Below, piece by piece: positions 42,100-50,027 of a stretch of 50,027 bases of DNA. The notes under the pieces were generated by a model, which worked only from the letters and a program-made list of their open reading frames with translations, ran no database searches and was not told where the DNA came from. Position numbers and translations under genes: made by a program. The stretch is from an uncultured Sphingomonas sp. (GTDB lineage Bacteria > Pseudomonadota > Alphaproteobacteria > Sphingomonadales > Sphingomonadaceae), in assembly GCA_913775975.1 (NCBI GenBank), contig CAJYLQ010000012.1, positions 1 to 50,027 on the forward strand, given 5' to 3'. Each line of letters opens with the position of its first letter. Position 1 is the first letter of the stretch.

Positions 42100-43464
42100 T
42101 TACGGGCGATTAACGCCCTGGGGAAACGGCAGCAGGATCCGCGCGATCAGGCCCGGTGCGTTGTCCGCCAGCTCGAGCCGCCCCCCATGGAGGTGCGCGA
42201 CCGTATCGATCAGCGCCATGCCCAGCCCCGCCCCCGGCTTCGTCCGCGCGGCATCCAGCCGCCCGAACCGGCGCAGCGCGGCGGGGCGGTCCGCTGCGGC
42301 GATGCCGGCACCGCGATCCTCCACCGCGATCATCACCACATCATCGGCATCCGCCAGGCGCAGCGTCACCGCGCCGCCCGAGGCGGCATGTTTGAGCGCA
42401 TTGTCGATCAGGTTGGTGATTGCCTGCGTCATGAGGTCGCGATGCAGGCGCAGCGTCAGCGGCAACACGTCGACGATGACGGCGAAGGCGAGGCCCGCCT
42501 CCTCCGCCACAGGGCCGTACAGGTCGGCGATCTCCTCGATCAGCGCGACCAGATCGACGTCTGAGAAGCGATCGCGCGTCACCGATTCGGCGCGGCTGAT
42601 CTCGATCACCATCGACAGCATCCGCATCACCAGATCGGTTTCGGCGAGCAGCCCGCCCAGCAGCGCCTCGCGCGCCTGCGGATCGGGTGCCAGCACCGCC
42701 TGCTCCGCCTTCGTCCGCAACCGGGCCAGCGGGGAGCGCAGGTCGTGCGCCAGGCTGTCGGTCACGACGCGCAACTCGGTCATCAGCCGCTCGATCTTGT
42801 CGAGCATGAAGTTCAGCCGCAGCGACAACCGGTCGAAGCCGTCGGCGGCGCCCGTCACCATCTCGACCCGGCGCGACAGGTCGCCCTGCCCAGCCGCCTC
42901 GATCACGCCCGCGATCCGGTCCAGCCGCGCGCCGACATAGCGGGCGAGCACCAGCCCCCCGCCGATCCCCAGCATCAGCGACAGCGCGACCGCGAGCGCC
43001 AGCGCGCGCTCGATCGCACGCTGCTCCGCCTCGATCACGTCGAGCGTCCGGCCGACGAGCAGCCAATGCGATCCGACCGGATGGAGCAGAAAGCCCGTAT
43101 CATGCTGGCGCCAGCGCCCCTCCTCCGCCAGCCGCGCGACGTGGAAGCGGGTGGGGCGGACGGGCACGATGATCCGGTCGGGCGCATAGCCCGCGAGCCG
43201 GTGCCCCTCGCCATCGACTACCGCGATGATGAGGGAGACGTCGCCCGGCGGGCGGGCGTCACGGACCGCGGCGGCGAGCTGCGCCTCGCCTCCCGCACGC
43301 CAGATCGACAGCAGCGCATCGGCCTGCTCGATCATCTCCCGCCGGGTGGAGGCGATCGCATCGTCATGCGTCTGCTTCCAGACGAAGCCGACGAGCACGA
43401 AGTTCGAGATCAGCGCCAGCGCGATCGCGAGCAGCGCGATCCGCCCCGTGACGGGCAGGCGCAT
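42100..43464 (-). CDS. Sensor histidine kinase
   Basis: 454 aa, ATG at 43464, 15 bp after the response regulator stop. First membrane segment ~7-27 (GRIALLAIALALISNFVLVGF), periplasmic sensor to ~155, second segment ~158-178, HAMP, HisKA with phospho-His in DSLAHDLRSPLARLR, then the ATPase domain: NLIDNALKHAASGG (N box), VEDRGAGIA (G1) and GAGLGMALIDTVAHLHGG (G2). It is an EnvZ/TctE-type orthodox kinase. The signal is unknown; the sensor part shows no named domain to my eye. Confidence 0.9.
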   Translation of the reverse strand: MRLPVTGRIALLAIALALISNFVLVGFVWKQTHDDAIASTRREMIEQADALLSIWRAGGEAQLAAAVRDARPPGDVSLIIAVVDGEGHRLAGYAPDRIIVPVRPTRFHVARLAEEGRWRQHDTGFLLHPVGSHWLLVGRTLDVIEAEQRAIERALALAVALSLMLGIGGGLVLARYVGARLDRIAGVIEAAGQGDLSRRVEMVTGAADGFDRLSLRLNFMLDKIERLMTELRVVTDSLAHDLRSPLARLRTKAEQAVLAPDPQAREALLGGLLAETDLVMRMLSMVIEISRAESVTRDRFSDVDLVALIEEIADLYGPVAEEAGLAFAVIVDVLPLTLRLHRDLMTQAITNLIDNALKHAASGGAVTLRLADADDVVMIAVEDRGAGIAAADRPAALRRFGRLDAARTKPGAGLGMALIDTVAHLHGGRLELADNAPGLIARILLPFPQGVNRP

Positions 43465-43479
43465 CCCCGCCGCCCCGCG

Positions 43480-44172
43480 TCAGCCCTCGACCGCCAGCCG
43501 ATAGCCGGCGCCGCGCACCGTATGCAGGATCGGGGTCGAGAAGCCGTCTTCCAGCTTGCGGCGCAGGCGGCCGATATGCACGTCGACGACGTTGGAGCCG
43601 GGGTCGAAGTGATAGTTCCAGATCTTCTCCAGCATCATCGTGCGGGTGACGACCTGTCCGGCATGGCGCGCGAGGAATTCGAGCAGGTTGAACTCGCGCC
43701 CGCCCAGCGGAATGATTCGCCCGGCGCGCGTGACGGCGCGCGACAGCAGGTCGATCTCGAGATCGCCGACCGACAGCCGCGTCTTCTGCGGCTCGGTGGA
43801 GGCGCGATCGGCGCGGCGCACGAGCGCCTCGATCCGGGCGGACAGTTCGGCGAAGGAGAAGGGCTTGCACAGATAATCGTCCGCACCCGATTTCAGACCG
43901 TCGACGCGATCATCGACGGAGGCGAGCGCCGACAGGACGAGCACCGGCGTCGCGATATGCGCGGCGCGCAGCGCACCGACCATCGACAGGCCGTCGAGCC
44001 CGGGCAGCATCCGGTCCGCGACGATCAGGTCGAACACGCCTTCGCTCGCCAGGAACAGGCCGTCGCGGCCGTCGGTCGCGGTTTCCACGGAATAGCCGGC
44101 CTCCACCAGACCCTTCGCCAGATAGGCGGCGGTGGAAGCGTCATCCTCTACGATCAAGATCTTGCGGGTCAT
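43480..44172 (-). CDS. OmpR-family response regulator
   Basis: 230 aa from ATG 44172 (upstream in-frame GTG/TTG codons unlikely). Receiver domain ILIVEDDASTAAYL with phospho-Asp in LIVADRMLPGLDG, VLVLSAL and the Lys in YLCKPFSFAEL. C-terminal winged helix: GGREFNLLEFLARHAGQVVTRTMMLEKIW and VDVHIGRLRRKLED, VRGAGYRL. Partner of the kinase just downstream. It may bind the repeated ATGACATGACAT region at 44345-44371 upstream of itself. Confidence 0.93.
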   Translation of the reverse strand: MTRKILIVEDDASTAAYLAKGLVEAGYSVETATDGRDGLFLASEGVFDLIVADRMLPGLDGLSMVGALRAAHIATPVLVLSALASVDDRVDGLKSGADDYLCKPFSFAELSARIEALVRRADRASTEPQKTRLSVGDLEIDLLSRAVTRAGRIIPLGGREFNLLEFLARHAGQVVTRTMMLEKIWNYHFDPGSNVVDVHIGRLRRKLEDGFSTPILHTVRGAGYRLAVEG

Positions 44173-44202
44173 CGCACGCTGGGTCCCCACCGCTCCTCTA
44201 AC

Positions 44203-44238
44203 GAGAAAAGCCGGCGGAAACCATCGTCTCCGCCGGCT
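44203..44238 (-). terminator. Rho-independent terminator after adk
   Basis: AGCCGGCGGA (44209-44218) pairs with TCCGCCGGCT (44229-44238), 10 bp with a 10-base loop, followed on the minus strand by TTTTCTC. It closes the rplO-secY-adk transcript ahead of the two-component genes. Confidence 0.85.
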
Positions 44239-44344
44239 CCTGCGACACCCCCGGGAGTTCGGGTGCCGATCCTAATGTCTCGCCGGGCCGGCGCGGCCCC
44301 CGTGCCCGTTGCGATCGGTCTATGCGGATCGCGGTTGCCGGGGC

Positions 44345-44371
44345 GTGACGATGACATGACATTTACGTCAC
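44345..44371. promoter_or_regulatory. Repeat-rich candidate operator upstream of the response regulator
   Basis: Outer arms GTGACG (44345-44350) and CGTCAC (44366-44371) are inverted; inside lies the direct repeat ATGACATGACAT (44351-44362). Tandem TGTCAT-like repeats are the kind of site bound by OmpR/PhoB-type regulators. It sits 31 bp after adk and upstream of the regulator gene. Confidence 0.35.
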
Positions 44372-44401
44372 ACATCGGCCGGCTTGTCCGGCTGCGATAA
44401 A

Positions 44402-45058
44402 TCAGGCGGTTGCAGCGCCGTCCAGGATCGCGGCGATCGCGGCGCCGACAGCGGCCATATCCGCCATGCCGTCGACCCGGCGCACCAACCCGCGCGCCTC
44501 GTAGAAGGGCAGGATCGGCGCGGTCTTCGCGCGATATTCGGCCATGCGCGTCGCGACGGTTTCGGCATTGTCGTCGGGCCGACGCTTGAACTCGGTGGCG
44601 CCGCACACGTCGCACACGCCCGCCTCGACCGGCTGCTTGAACGTGTCGTGATACCCCTCACCGCATTTGGCGCAGGTATAGCGGCCGACGATCCGCTCGG
44701 TCAGCGCGCCCTCGTCCACCTCCAGCTCGATCACCCAGTCAAGCTTCTGGCCGCGTTCGGACAGAAGCAGGTCGAGCGCCTCGGCCTGCGCGACGGTGCG
44801 GGGATAGCCATCGAAGATCGCGCCCTGCGACACGCCCTGGTCCAGCCGCTCGCCGATCAGCGCGGAGACGATCGCGTCGGACACCAGCTCGCCCGCGTCC
44901 ATCACCGCCTTGGCCTGCACGCCCACCGGCGTGCCCGCCTTCACCGCGGCGCGAAGCATGTCGCCGGTCGACAGCTGGACCATGCCGCGCTCGGCGACCA
45001 GCTTGGCCGCCTGCGTACCCTTGCCCGCGCCCGGCGGCCCCAACAGGATGATGTTCAT
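44402..45058 (-). CDS. adk: Adenylate kinase, long form with zinc-type lid
   Basis: 218 aa. P-loop GPPGAGKGTQAAKL, STGDMLRAAVKAGTPVG, FDGYPRTVAQAEAL, and a lid (residues ~125-165) with four cysteines in YTCAKCGEGYH and GVCDVCGATEFKRRPDDN, the zinc-binding version. It interconverts AMP, ADP and ATP. It starts 33 bp after secY, the usual partner. Confidence 0.98.
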   Translation of the reverse strand: MNIILLGPPGAGKGTQAAKLVAERGMVQLSTGDMLRAAVKAGTPVGVQAKAVMDAGELVSDAIVSALIGERLDQGVSQGAIFDGYPRTVAQAEALDLLLSERGQKLDWVIELEVDEGALTERIVGRYTCAKCGEGYHDTFKQPVEAGVCDVCGATEFKRRPDDNAETVATRMAEYRAKTAPILPFYEARGLVRRVDGMADMAAVGAAIAAILDGAATA

Positions 45059-45091
45059 CGCCTAATCCCCTCTTGCCGCGCCTCCGCGCGT

Positions 45092-46456
45092 TCAACGCAG
45101 GCGATTGCCCTTCAGCTTCGCCTTCTTGATGAGGTCGCCATACTGGTGGGCCAGCAGGTGCGACTGGATCTGCGTCACCGTGTCCATCGTCACGTTGACG
45201 ACGATCAGCAGGCTGGTGCCCCCCAGATAGAAGGGGATCGACAGCGCCGACACCAGATATTCCGGCAACAGACAGATGACGAGCAGATAGGCCGCGCCGA
45301 TCACCGTGATCCGGGTCAGCACGTAATCGAAATAGCTCTCGGTGTTCTTGCCCGGCCGGATGCCGGGGATGAAGCCGCCATAGCGCTTCAGATTGTCCGC
45401 CGTCTCTTCCGGGTTGAACACCACAGCGGTGTAGAAGAACGAGAAGAACACGATGCCCGCGCCGTACAGCAGCATGTACACGGGGCTGCCGTGCTGCAGA
45501 TACTGGTTCAGGCTGATGATGAAGTCGCCCCAGCGGCTCTCGCCCGCGACGCGCTGGCCCGCGAACTGCGAGATGGTCAGCGGCATCAGCAGTAGCGACG
45601 AGGCGAAGATCGGCGGGATCACGCCGGCCGTGTTCAGCTTCAGCGGCAGGTGGCTGCGATCCGCCTGCATCCCGCGCTGCGTCTGTCGCTTGGGATACTG
45701 GATCAGGATGCGACGCTGCGCGCGCTCCATGAAGCAGATGAACAGGATCAGGCCGACGACCGCGACGATGATGCCGATCAGGCGCAGCGGATCGAGGCTG
45801 CCCGTCCGGCCGCCCTCCAGCAGGTTCAGCAGCGTCGTCGGCAGATGCGCGACGATGCCGGCCATGATGATGAGGCTGACGCCGTTGCCGATGCCGCGGC
45901 TGGTGATCTGCTCGCCCAGCCACATCAGGAACATCGTGCCGCCGATCAGCGAGATGACCGCCGCGACCCGGAACGTCATGCCCGGCTCGATCACCGCCTG
46001 CACGCCATTGGACGCGCCCAGCGCCTCCAGCCCGACCGCGATGAAATAGCCCTGGATCGCGGTCAGCGCGACCGTGCCGTAGCGGGTGATCTGGTTCAGC
46101 TTCTTGCGGCCGCTCTCGCCTTCCTTCTTGATCGCCGCCAGCTTGGGGCTGAGCGAGGTCGCCAGCTGCACCACGATCGACGCGGTGATATAGGGCATGA
46201 CGCCCAGTGCGATCAGCGACATGCGGCTGAGCGAACCGCCCGAGAAGGTGTTGAAGAAGTCGAGCACGCCGCCCGTCGTCTTCTGGCTGAGCAGCCCCAG
46301 CGCGGTCGGGTCGACGCCCGGCAGCGGCACGTAGGACAGCAGGCGGAAGACGATCAGCGCACCGATCGTGAACCACAGCCGCTTCTTGAGGTCGGTCGCC
46401 TTGGCGAATTTCGCCAGGTTGATGCTTTGCTGCATGCGGTCGGCTGCGGATGCCAT
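45092..46456 (-). CDS. secY: Protein translocase subunit SecY
   Basis: 454 aa, ten membrane segments, with the plug region PLPGVDPTALGL, LSRMSLIALGVMPYITASIVVQL, VLPTTLLN-type loop, ERAQRRILIQYPKRQ, LPLKLNTAGVIPPIFASSLL, and VFFSFFYTAVVFNPEETADNLKRYGGFIPGIRPG near the C-terminus. Central pore of the Sec export system. ATG at 46456 with AGGATCA upstream. Confidence 0.98.
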   Translation of the reverse strand: MASAADRMQQSINLAKFAKATDLKKRLWFTIGALIVFRLLSYVPLPGVDPTALGLLSQKTTGGVLDFFNTFSGGSLSRMSLIALGVMPYITASIVVQLATSLSPKLAAIKKEGESGRKKLNQITRYGTVALTAIQGYFIAVGLEALGASNGVQAVIEPGMTFRVAAVISLIGGTMFLMWLGEQITSRGIGNGVSLIIMAGIVAHLPTTLLNLLEGGRTGSLDPLRLIGIIVAVVGLILFICFMERAQRRILIQYPKRQTQRGMQADRSHLPLKLNTAGVIPPIFASSLLLMPLTISQFAGQRVAGESRWGDFIISLNQYLQHGSPVYMLLYGAGIVFFSFFYTAVVFNPEETADNLKRYGGFIPGIRPGKNTESYFDYVLTRITVIGAAYLLVICLLPEYLVSALSIPFYLGGTSLLIVVNVTMDTVTQIQSHLLAHQYGDLIKKAKLKGNRLR

Positions 46457-46582
46457 TCGATCATTGATCCTGGATACAAGAGCGGCGGGATGCGTTTCGA
46501 TCCGCCCCCGCCGCTCATATAGGCGCGCGATGCGCCTTGTCTAATCGTGAGGCGACGCATTTCTCATCCTTTCGCCAGCCCC

Positions 46583-46626
46583 CGTCGCGCCGGAGCCGGA
46601 CCAGCTTGGTCCGGCATGGCGCGACG
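46583..46626. other. Large two-part stem-loop between rplO and secY
   Basis: CGTCGCGCC (46583-46591) pairs with GGCGCGACG (46618-46626), and inside it GCCGGACCA (46595-46603) pairs with TGGTCCGGC (46607-46615): 18 base pairs with a 3-base loop. There is no T-run on the minus strand. The spacer is 193 bp, whereas rplO and secY are usually close together. Confidence 0.6.
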
Positions 46627-46649
46627 GCGCGGCGAAAGGCGAGGCGCGA

Positions 46650-47192
46650 TTACGCCTTGAACGACGCCTTCTTTTCCTGGCGCGCCTTGTAGGCGACGCC
46701 CTTCTTGGCGGCGGCCTTCTCGGCGGCCGGCACGATCACCGGCACCTCGACCGAGCCACCGGCCTTCTCGACCGCCTCACGCGCGCCGGCCGAAACGCCC
46801 GCGACCAGGAACGCCAGCTTCGCGCTGAACTCGCCCTTGGCGAGCAGGCGGACGCCGTCCTTGCCACCACGCGCCAGGCCGGCGGCCTTCAGCGCGGCGT
46901 GGTCGATCGTGCCCTCGGCCTTCAGCTTGCCCGAATCGATCGCCTTCTGGATCGCGCCCAGGTTCACCTCGGCATAATCCTTGGCGAAGATGTTGTTGAA
47001 GCCGCGCTTCGGCAGACGCATGTGGAGCGGCATCTGGCCGCCCTCGAACCCGGCGATCGAGACGCCCTCGCGGCTCTTCTGGCCCTTCTGGCCGCGACCG
47101 GCGGTCTTGCCCTTGCCCGAGCCGATGCCGCGACCGACGCGGATCTTGGACTTGCGGGCACCCTGGTTGTCGCGGAGTTCGTTGAGCTTCAT
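46650..47192 (-). CDS. rplO: Ribosomal protein uL15
   Basis: 180 aa from ATG 47192 ([30 protein letters not shown]), preferred over a GTG three codons earlier. Family stretch [36 protein letters not shown], then a Lys/Ala-rich C-terminal tail ([25 protein letters not shown]) that is longer than in E. coli. Separated from its normal neighbour rpmD by an acyltransferase gene. Confidence 0.97.
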   Translation of the reverse strand: MKLNELRDNQGARKSKIRVGRGIGSGKGKTAGRGQKGQKSREGVSIAGFEGGQMPLHMRLPKRGFNNIFAKDYAEVNLGAIQKAIDSGKLKAEGTIDHAALKAAGLARGGKDGVRLLAKGEFSAKLAFLVAGVSAGAREAVEKAGGSVEVPVIVPAAEKAAAKKGVAYKARQEKKASFKA

Positions 47193-47246
47193 GATATGCA
47201 CTCGCTTTCGCTTTTGTCGCGCTGATGGAAATGGAAAGGCGGCCCC

Positions 47247-48458
47247 TTAGCGGCTGATCGTCCCGGCGTCACGCAGATTCTGACCGGCCACGGTCAACGA
47301 CACAGGCCGCCCCGCCCCGCCCATCCATGCCAGAACCAGCCTTACCACGCGCTGCCCGGCCACGATCCCGGGCAGTTCGACGCAGCGGTACGCGATCCCC
47401 GCCAGCGGCAGCGCCACGGCGATCGTGCCGGCGATCAGCAGCAGCGTCGACAGCGCCGGATGCGCGGCGATCAGGCCCGGCGCGACCAGTGCCGCGACCC
47501 CGACGAGGATAGAAAGAACGGGCTGGTGGAGCAGGTACAGGCTGTACGAATGGTCCCCCAGCCGCATCGCCCGGCGGCCGGCCAGCACGCCGAAGCCGTC
47601 GGGCCGGACGTAGATCGCGCCGATCAGCAGCGCCGCACCCAGTCCCTCGATCATCGCCGTCGCCGCGTCATGATAAGCCGTATCGAAATCCGCACCCGTC
47701 AGGCTGCGCGCGCTCCAGAGCAGCGCCAGCCCACCCGCCGTGAAGGCCGCCAGCCAGTTGCGGCTGCGCAGCGCGCCGCGCAGGTTCGGCACCACCAGCG
47801 CCAGCGCCGCTCCGAACCCGAAATCGATGAGATAGGTCGAAGCGAACAGCAGCTTGCCATGGCCCAGCACCGACAGCGGCACCAGCGCCGCGAGGATGAC
47901 GAGGAACAGGCGCACCGATCGGCTCATCGCATAGACCAGTAAGGGAATTGCGGCGGAAGCGACCAATTCGATCGCCAGTGACCAGATCGGCAGCGGCAGA
48001 TACGGCTTGAGGCCGGCGAGGCTGACGAGGATCCTGAAGGGGGGCAACGGCCAGAGCCCGCAGTTGCCGCGCGCCCACTCCGTCCCGAGCATCGTCGCGC
48101 CCGGCCCCAGGACCAGCAGATAGGCAAGCCCCAGCGCGCAGCCCGCCCACAGCGCCGGATAGATGCGGAAGCCGCGCCGGGTATAGAAGGCGACGAGTCG
48201 CTGCGGGTCGATCGGCGCGCGCATCAGCGACAGCGCCAGCACGAACCCGCTCAGCACGAAAAAGCTTACGACAGCGCCGTGTGCGTTCAGCAGCAGCGTG
48301 ACGAACGATCGCGCACCGGACCCATAATCGAAATACAGCGCGCAGTGGTGGACGACCACGATCAGCGCCGCCAGCCCCCGCAACGACTGCAGTTCCATCA
48401 CCGGCTTTGCCGCCCGGACGTCCGCGACCGCCCGGGCATACATCCCCTCGCCCCCCAT
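47247..48458 (-). CDS. Membrane acyltransferase, family 3 (OafA/NolL type)
   Basis: 403 aa from ATG 48458 (GGGGAAG upstream; an ATG 15 bases later is possible). About ten membrane segments. Acyltransferase-3 motifs: LQSLRGLAALIVVVHHCAL (conserved Arg and His-His), VSFFVLSGFVLALSLMR, FYTRRGFRIYPALWAGCALG and DHSYSLYLLHQPVL. Such proteins transfer acetyl or other acyl groups to cell-surface sugars. It is inserted between rpmD and rplO in the spc operon, behind the rpmD terminator and 54 bp before rplO, an unusual site. Confidence 0.9.
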   Translation of the reverse strand: MGGEGMYARAVADVRAAKPVMELQSLRGLAALIVVVHHCALYFDYGSGARSFVTLLLNAHGAVVSFFVLSGFVLALSLMRAPIDPQRLVAFYTRRGFRIYPALWAGCALGLAYLLVLGPGATMLGTEWARGNCGLWPLPPFRILVSLAGLKPYLPLPIWSLAIELVASAAIPLLVYAMSRSVRLFLVILAALVPLSVLGHGKLLFASTYLIDFGFGAALALVVPNLRGALRSRNWLAAFTAGGLALLWSARSLTGADFDTAYHDAATAMIEGLGAALLIGAIYVRPDGFGVLAGRRAMRLGDHSYSLYLLHQPVLSILVGVAALVAPGLIAAHPALSTLLLIAGTIAVALPLAGIAYRCVELPGIVAGQRVVRLVLAWMGGAGRPVSLTVAGQNLRDAGTISR

Positions 48459-48507
48459 AATCCCGCTTCCCCAAGCATGGTTAACGAGGGGTGTGAAGCC
48501 AGACGCA

Positions 48508-48545
48508 GAAAAGCGGCGCAAGTCGTCTGACTCACGCCGCTTTCC
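48508..48545 (-). terminator. Rho-independent terminator after rpmD
   Basis: AAAGCGGCG (48510-48518) pairs with CGCCGCTTT (48535-48543), with a further AGTC/GACT pairing in the loop; on the minus strand the stem runs into TTTTCTG. It lies 32 bp after rpmD and so cuts the spc transcript before the acyltransferase and rplO. Confidence 0.75.
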
Positions 48546-48574
48546 CGATCTGTATCACATTGGGACGGGAGGGA

Positions 48575-48751
48575 TCAGCCCTCGATCGACACCATGTGCT
48601 GGACCTTGCGGATCATGCCGCGGACCTCGGGGGTATCCTCGAGCTCCGACACCTTGTGCATCTTGTTGAGGCCAAGGCCGATCAGCGTCGCGCGCTGATC
48701 CTTTGTACGGCGGATCGGCGAACCGGTCTGCTTGATCTTGATCGTCGCCAT
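48575..48751 (-). CDS. rpmD: Ribosomal protein uL30
   Basis: 58 aa: [20 protein letters not shown] at the start, [19 protein letters not shown], and [15 protein letters not shown] at the end, the normal size and sequence of bacterial L30. It starts 5 bp after the rpsE stop. Confidence 0.97.
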   Translation of the reverse strand: MATIKIKQTGSPIRRTKDQRATLIGLGLNKMHKVSELEDTPEVRGMIRKVQHMVSIEG

Positions 48752-48756
48752 CTCGG

Positions 48757-49548
48757 TTACTCCACGATCGCCGCGGCGTCAGCCTCGGCCGTCTGGGCGT
48801 TGGCGCCCTGGCCGCGACCCAGCAGGTCCGCGATCTTCTTGCCACGACGCTGCGCAACGCTCTTCGGCGAGGTCTGGTCGCCCAGCGCCTCGAACGTCGC
48901 ACGGATCATGTTGTACGGATTGGACGTGCCGACCGACTTGGTCACGACGTCCGCCACGCCCAGGCTCTCGAAGACGGCGCGCATCGGGCCGCCCGCGATG
49001 ATGCCGGTGCCCTGCGGCGCCGAGCGGACATAGACGCGACCCGCGCCGAAATGGCCGGTGGCGTCGTGGTGCAGCGTCCGGCCCTCGCGCAGCGGCACGC
49101 GGACCATCTTCTTCTTCGCGGCAGCGGTCGCCTTCGAGATCGCCTCAGGCACCTCGCGCGCCTTGCCGTGACCGAAGCCGACGCGGCCCTTGCCGTCGCC
49201 CACGACGACCAGCGCCGCGAAGCCGAAGCGCTTGCCGCCCTTCACCGTCTTCGACACGCGGTTGATGTGGACGAGCTTTTCGATCAGCTCCTCGCCGCCA
49301 TCGTCCTGCGCACCGCGACGATCGTCGCGGCGGCCGCCACGACCGCCGTCACGGCCGCCGCGCTGGCCACCCGGGCCACCACGGCCACGACCGCCACCCG
49401 GACCGCCACGACCACCACCGGGACCGCGACCGCCGCCCTGGCCCTGATAACCGCCACCAGTGTTGCCGGTGTTAGCGCCGGCATCACCGGCGGAAGCGTC
49501 AGTCGCGGCGGTGTCGCCGGCCTGCTGCTGGGTATCGTTGTCAGCCAT
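48757..49548 (-). CDS. rpsE: Ribosomal protein uS5 with Gly/Arg-rich N-terminal extension
   Basis: 263 aa from ATG 49548. The S5 core begins around residue 85 ([20 protein letters not shown]) with [38 protein letters not shown] and [19 protein letters not shown]. Before it lie an acidic/Ala-rich stretch (1-32) and about 45 residues of Gly/Arg repeats ([17 protein letters not shown] type). Typical S5 is about 165 residues, so the extension is large; a shorter version occurs in other sphingomonads as far as I recall. Start is supported by the close fit after rplR (4 bp gap). Confidence 0.97.
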   Translation of the reverse strand: MADNDTQQQAGDTAATDASAGDAGANTGNTGGGYQGQGGGRGPGGGRGGPGGGRGRGGPGGQRGGRDGGRGGRRDDRRGAQDDGGEELIEKLVHINRVSKTVKGGKRFGFAALVVVGDGKGRVGFGHGKAREVPEAISKATAAAKKKMVRVPLREGRTLHHDATGHFGAGRVYVRSAPQGTGIIAGGPMRAVFESLGVADVVTKSVGTSNPYNMIRATFEALGDQTSPKSVAQRRGKKIADLLGRGQGANAQTAEADAAAIVE

Positions 49549-49552
49549 TATC

Positions 49553-49903
49553 TTAGAACTCCAAACCGGCTTCGCGAGCCGCCTCGGCCAGCGCCTTGAC
49601 GCGGCCGTGGAACAGGAAGCCGCCACGGTCGAACACGACCTGCGTGACGCCGGCGGCGATCGCCGCCTCGGCAACGCGCTTGCCCACCGCGGTGGCCGCG
49701 TCGATGTTCGCACCCGACGCGTCGCGCGCCGTCAGCGTCGAGGCCGACGCCACCGTACGGCCGGCGACGTCGTCGATCACCTGCGCATACATGTGCTTGC
49801 CCGAGCGATGCACCGACAGGCGCGGACGGGTGCCGGCCCGCGCACGCAGCGCGGTACGGTTGCGCCGACGGCGCTTCTCGAAGAGAGACATACCCTTGGA
49901 CAT
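49553..49903 (-). CDS. rplR: Ribosomal protein uL18
   Basis: 116 aa; [19 protein letters not shown] at the start, [29 protein letters not shown], and [28 protein letters not shown] at the end. Start ATG overlaps the rplF stop (TAATG). Confidence 0.98.
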   Translation of the reverse strand: MSKGMSLFEKRRRRNRTALRARAGTRPRLSVHRSGKHMYAQVIDDVAGRTVASASTLTARDASGANIDAATAVGKRVAEAAIAAGVTQVVFDRGGFLFHGRVKALAEAAREAGLEF

Positions 49904-50027
49904 TACTTCTTCTTCCCTTCCTTGCGGAAGATGAACTCGCCGTCGTACTTGATGCCCTTGCCCTTGTACGGCTCCGGCTTGCGCCAGCGGCGGATCTCGG
50001 CGGCCAGCTGGCCGACCTTCTGCTTGT
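49903..50027 (-). CDS. rplF: Ribosomal protein uL6, C-terminal end only (partial)
   Basis: The last 40 residues are visible, beginning with [20 protein letters not shown] and ending RKEGKKK, the standard L6 C-terminus. The rest lies beyond the window edge. Confidence 0.95.
   Translation of the reverse strand, partial: KQKVGQLAAEIRRWRKPEPYKGKGIKYDGEFIFRKEGKKK

Noticed and set aside
44351..44362. Pho box
   Set aside because: The TGTCAT-like units are directly adjacent instead of spaced by 4 bases, so only a generic OmpR-type site is proposed.
1..50027. CRISPR arrays, tRNA or rRNA genes
   Set aside because: I saw no regular spacer-repeat array and no cloverleaf or rRNA sequence in any intergenic gap.

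Overview
The window is high-GC DNA with the gene content of an alphaproteobacterium, most likely a Sphingomonas-type member of the Sphingomonadaceae. The grounds are the sequences of RpoA, RpsE (with a Gly/Arg-rich N-terminal extension), SecY and the other ribosomal proteins, the Caulobacter/Xanthomonas-type TonB-dependent receptor, and a hexosamine pathway with a GntR regulator, SIS-type deaminase and PTS. There is no sign of phage, CRISPR or a complete IS element.

Left half (1-23533): a compact N-glycan/GlcNAc utilisation locus built from two divergent gene blocks. On the minus strand, GH20 beta-hexosaminidase, GH2 beta-mannosidase, GH3, GH125 alpha-1,6-mannosidase and GH92 alpha-mannosidase run from 11752 down to 339, the last four joined by 4-base start/stop overlaps. 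The end of a second, convergent GH92 gene lies at 1-130. On the plus strand follow a CutC-family gene, a GntR/UTRA regulator, SIS-type glucosamine-6-phosphate deaminase, NagA, a Tat-exported GH2, a fused PTS EIIA-HPr-EI, a PTS EIIC-EIIB, and a Tat-exported glycosylasparaginase. The GH3-GH125-GH92 order matches the nixI-nixJ-nixK part of the Xanthomonas campestris plant N-glycan cluster. The inferred route is trimming of complex or paucimannose N-glycans in the periplasm, cleavage of GlcNAc-Asn, uptake of GlcNAc as GlcNAc-6-P, deacetylation and deamination. A motif shared between the divergent GH20/cutC region and the front of the regulator gene is a candidate operator.

Middle (23534-32617): a small CxxC protein with a ZnuD-like TonB receptor, an S10 serine carboxypeptidase, a TonB receptor followed by a Ca-dependent phosphoinositide-type phospholipase C, and a SleB-type cell-wall hydrolase. 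Two copies of a palindromic, MITE-like repeat (9203-9403 and 26094-26240) each start 3 nt after a stop codon. The first copy also supplies the only evident start codon of the beta-mannosidase gene.

Right part (32653-50027, all minus strand): an O-acetylation cassette (two SGNH proteins, an MBOAT acyltransferase, a small membrane protein) downstream of guaA, then the spc/alpha ribosomal protein region read as rplF-rplR-rpsE-rpmD, secY-adk and rpsM-rpsK-rpoA-rplQ. This usually conserved order is interrupted twice. A membrane acyltransferase-3 gene lies between rpmD and rplO, behind a terminator. A two-component system with two small genes lies between adk and rpsM. Several strong stem-loops mark the breaks.
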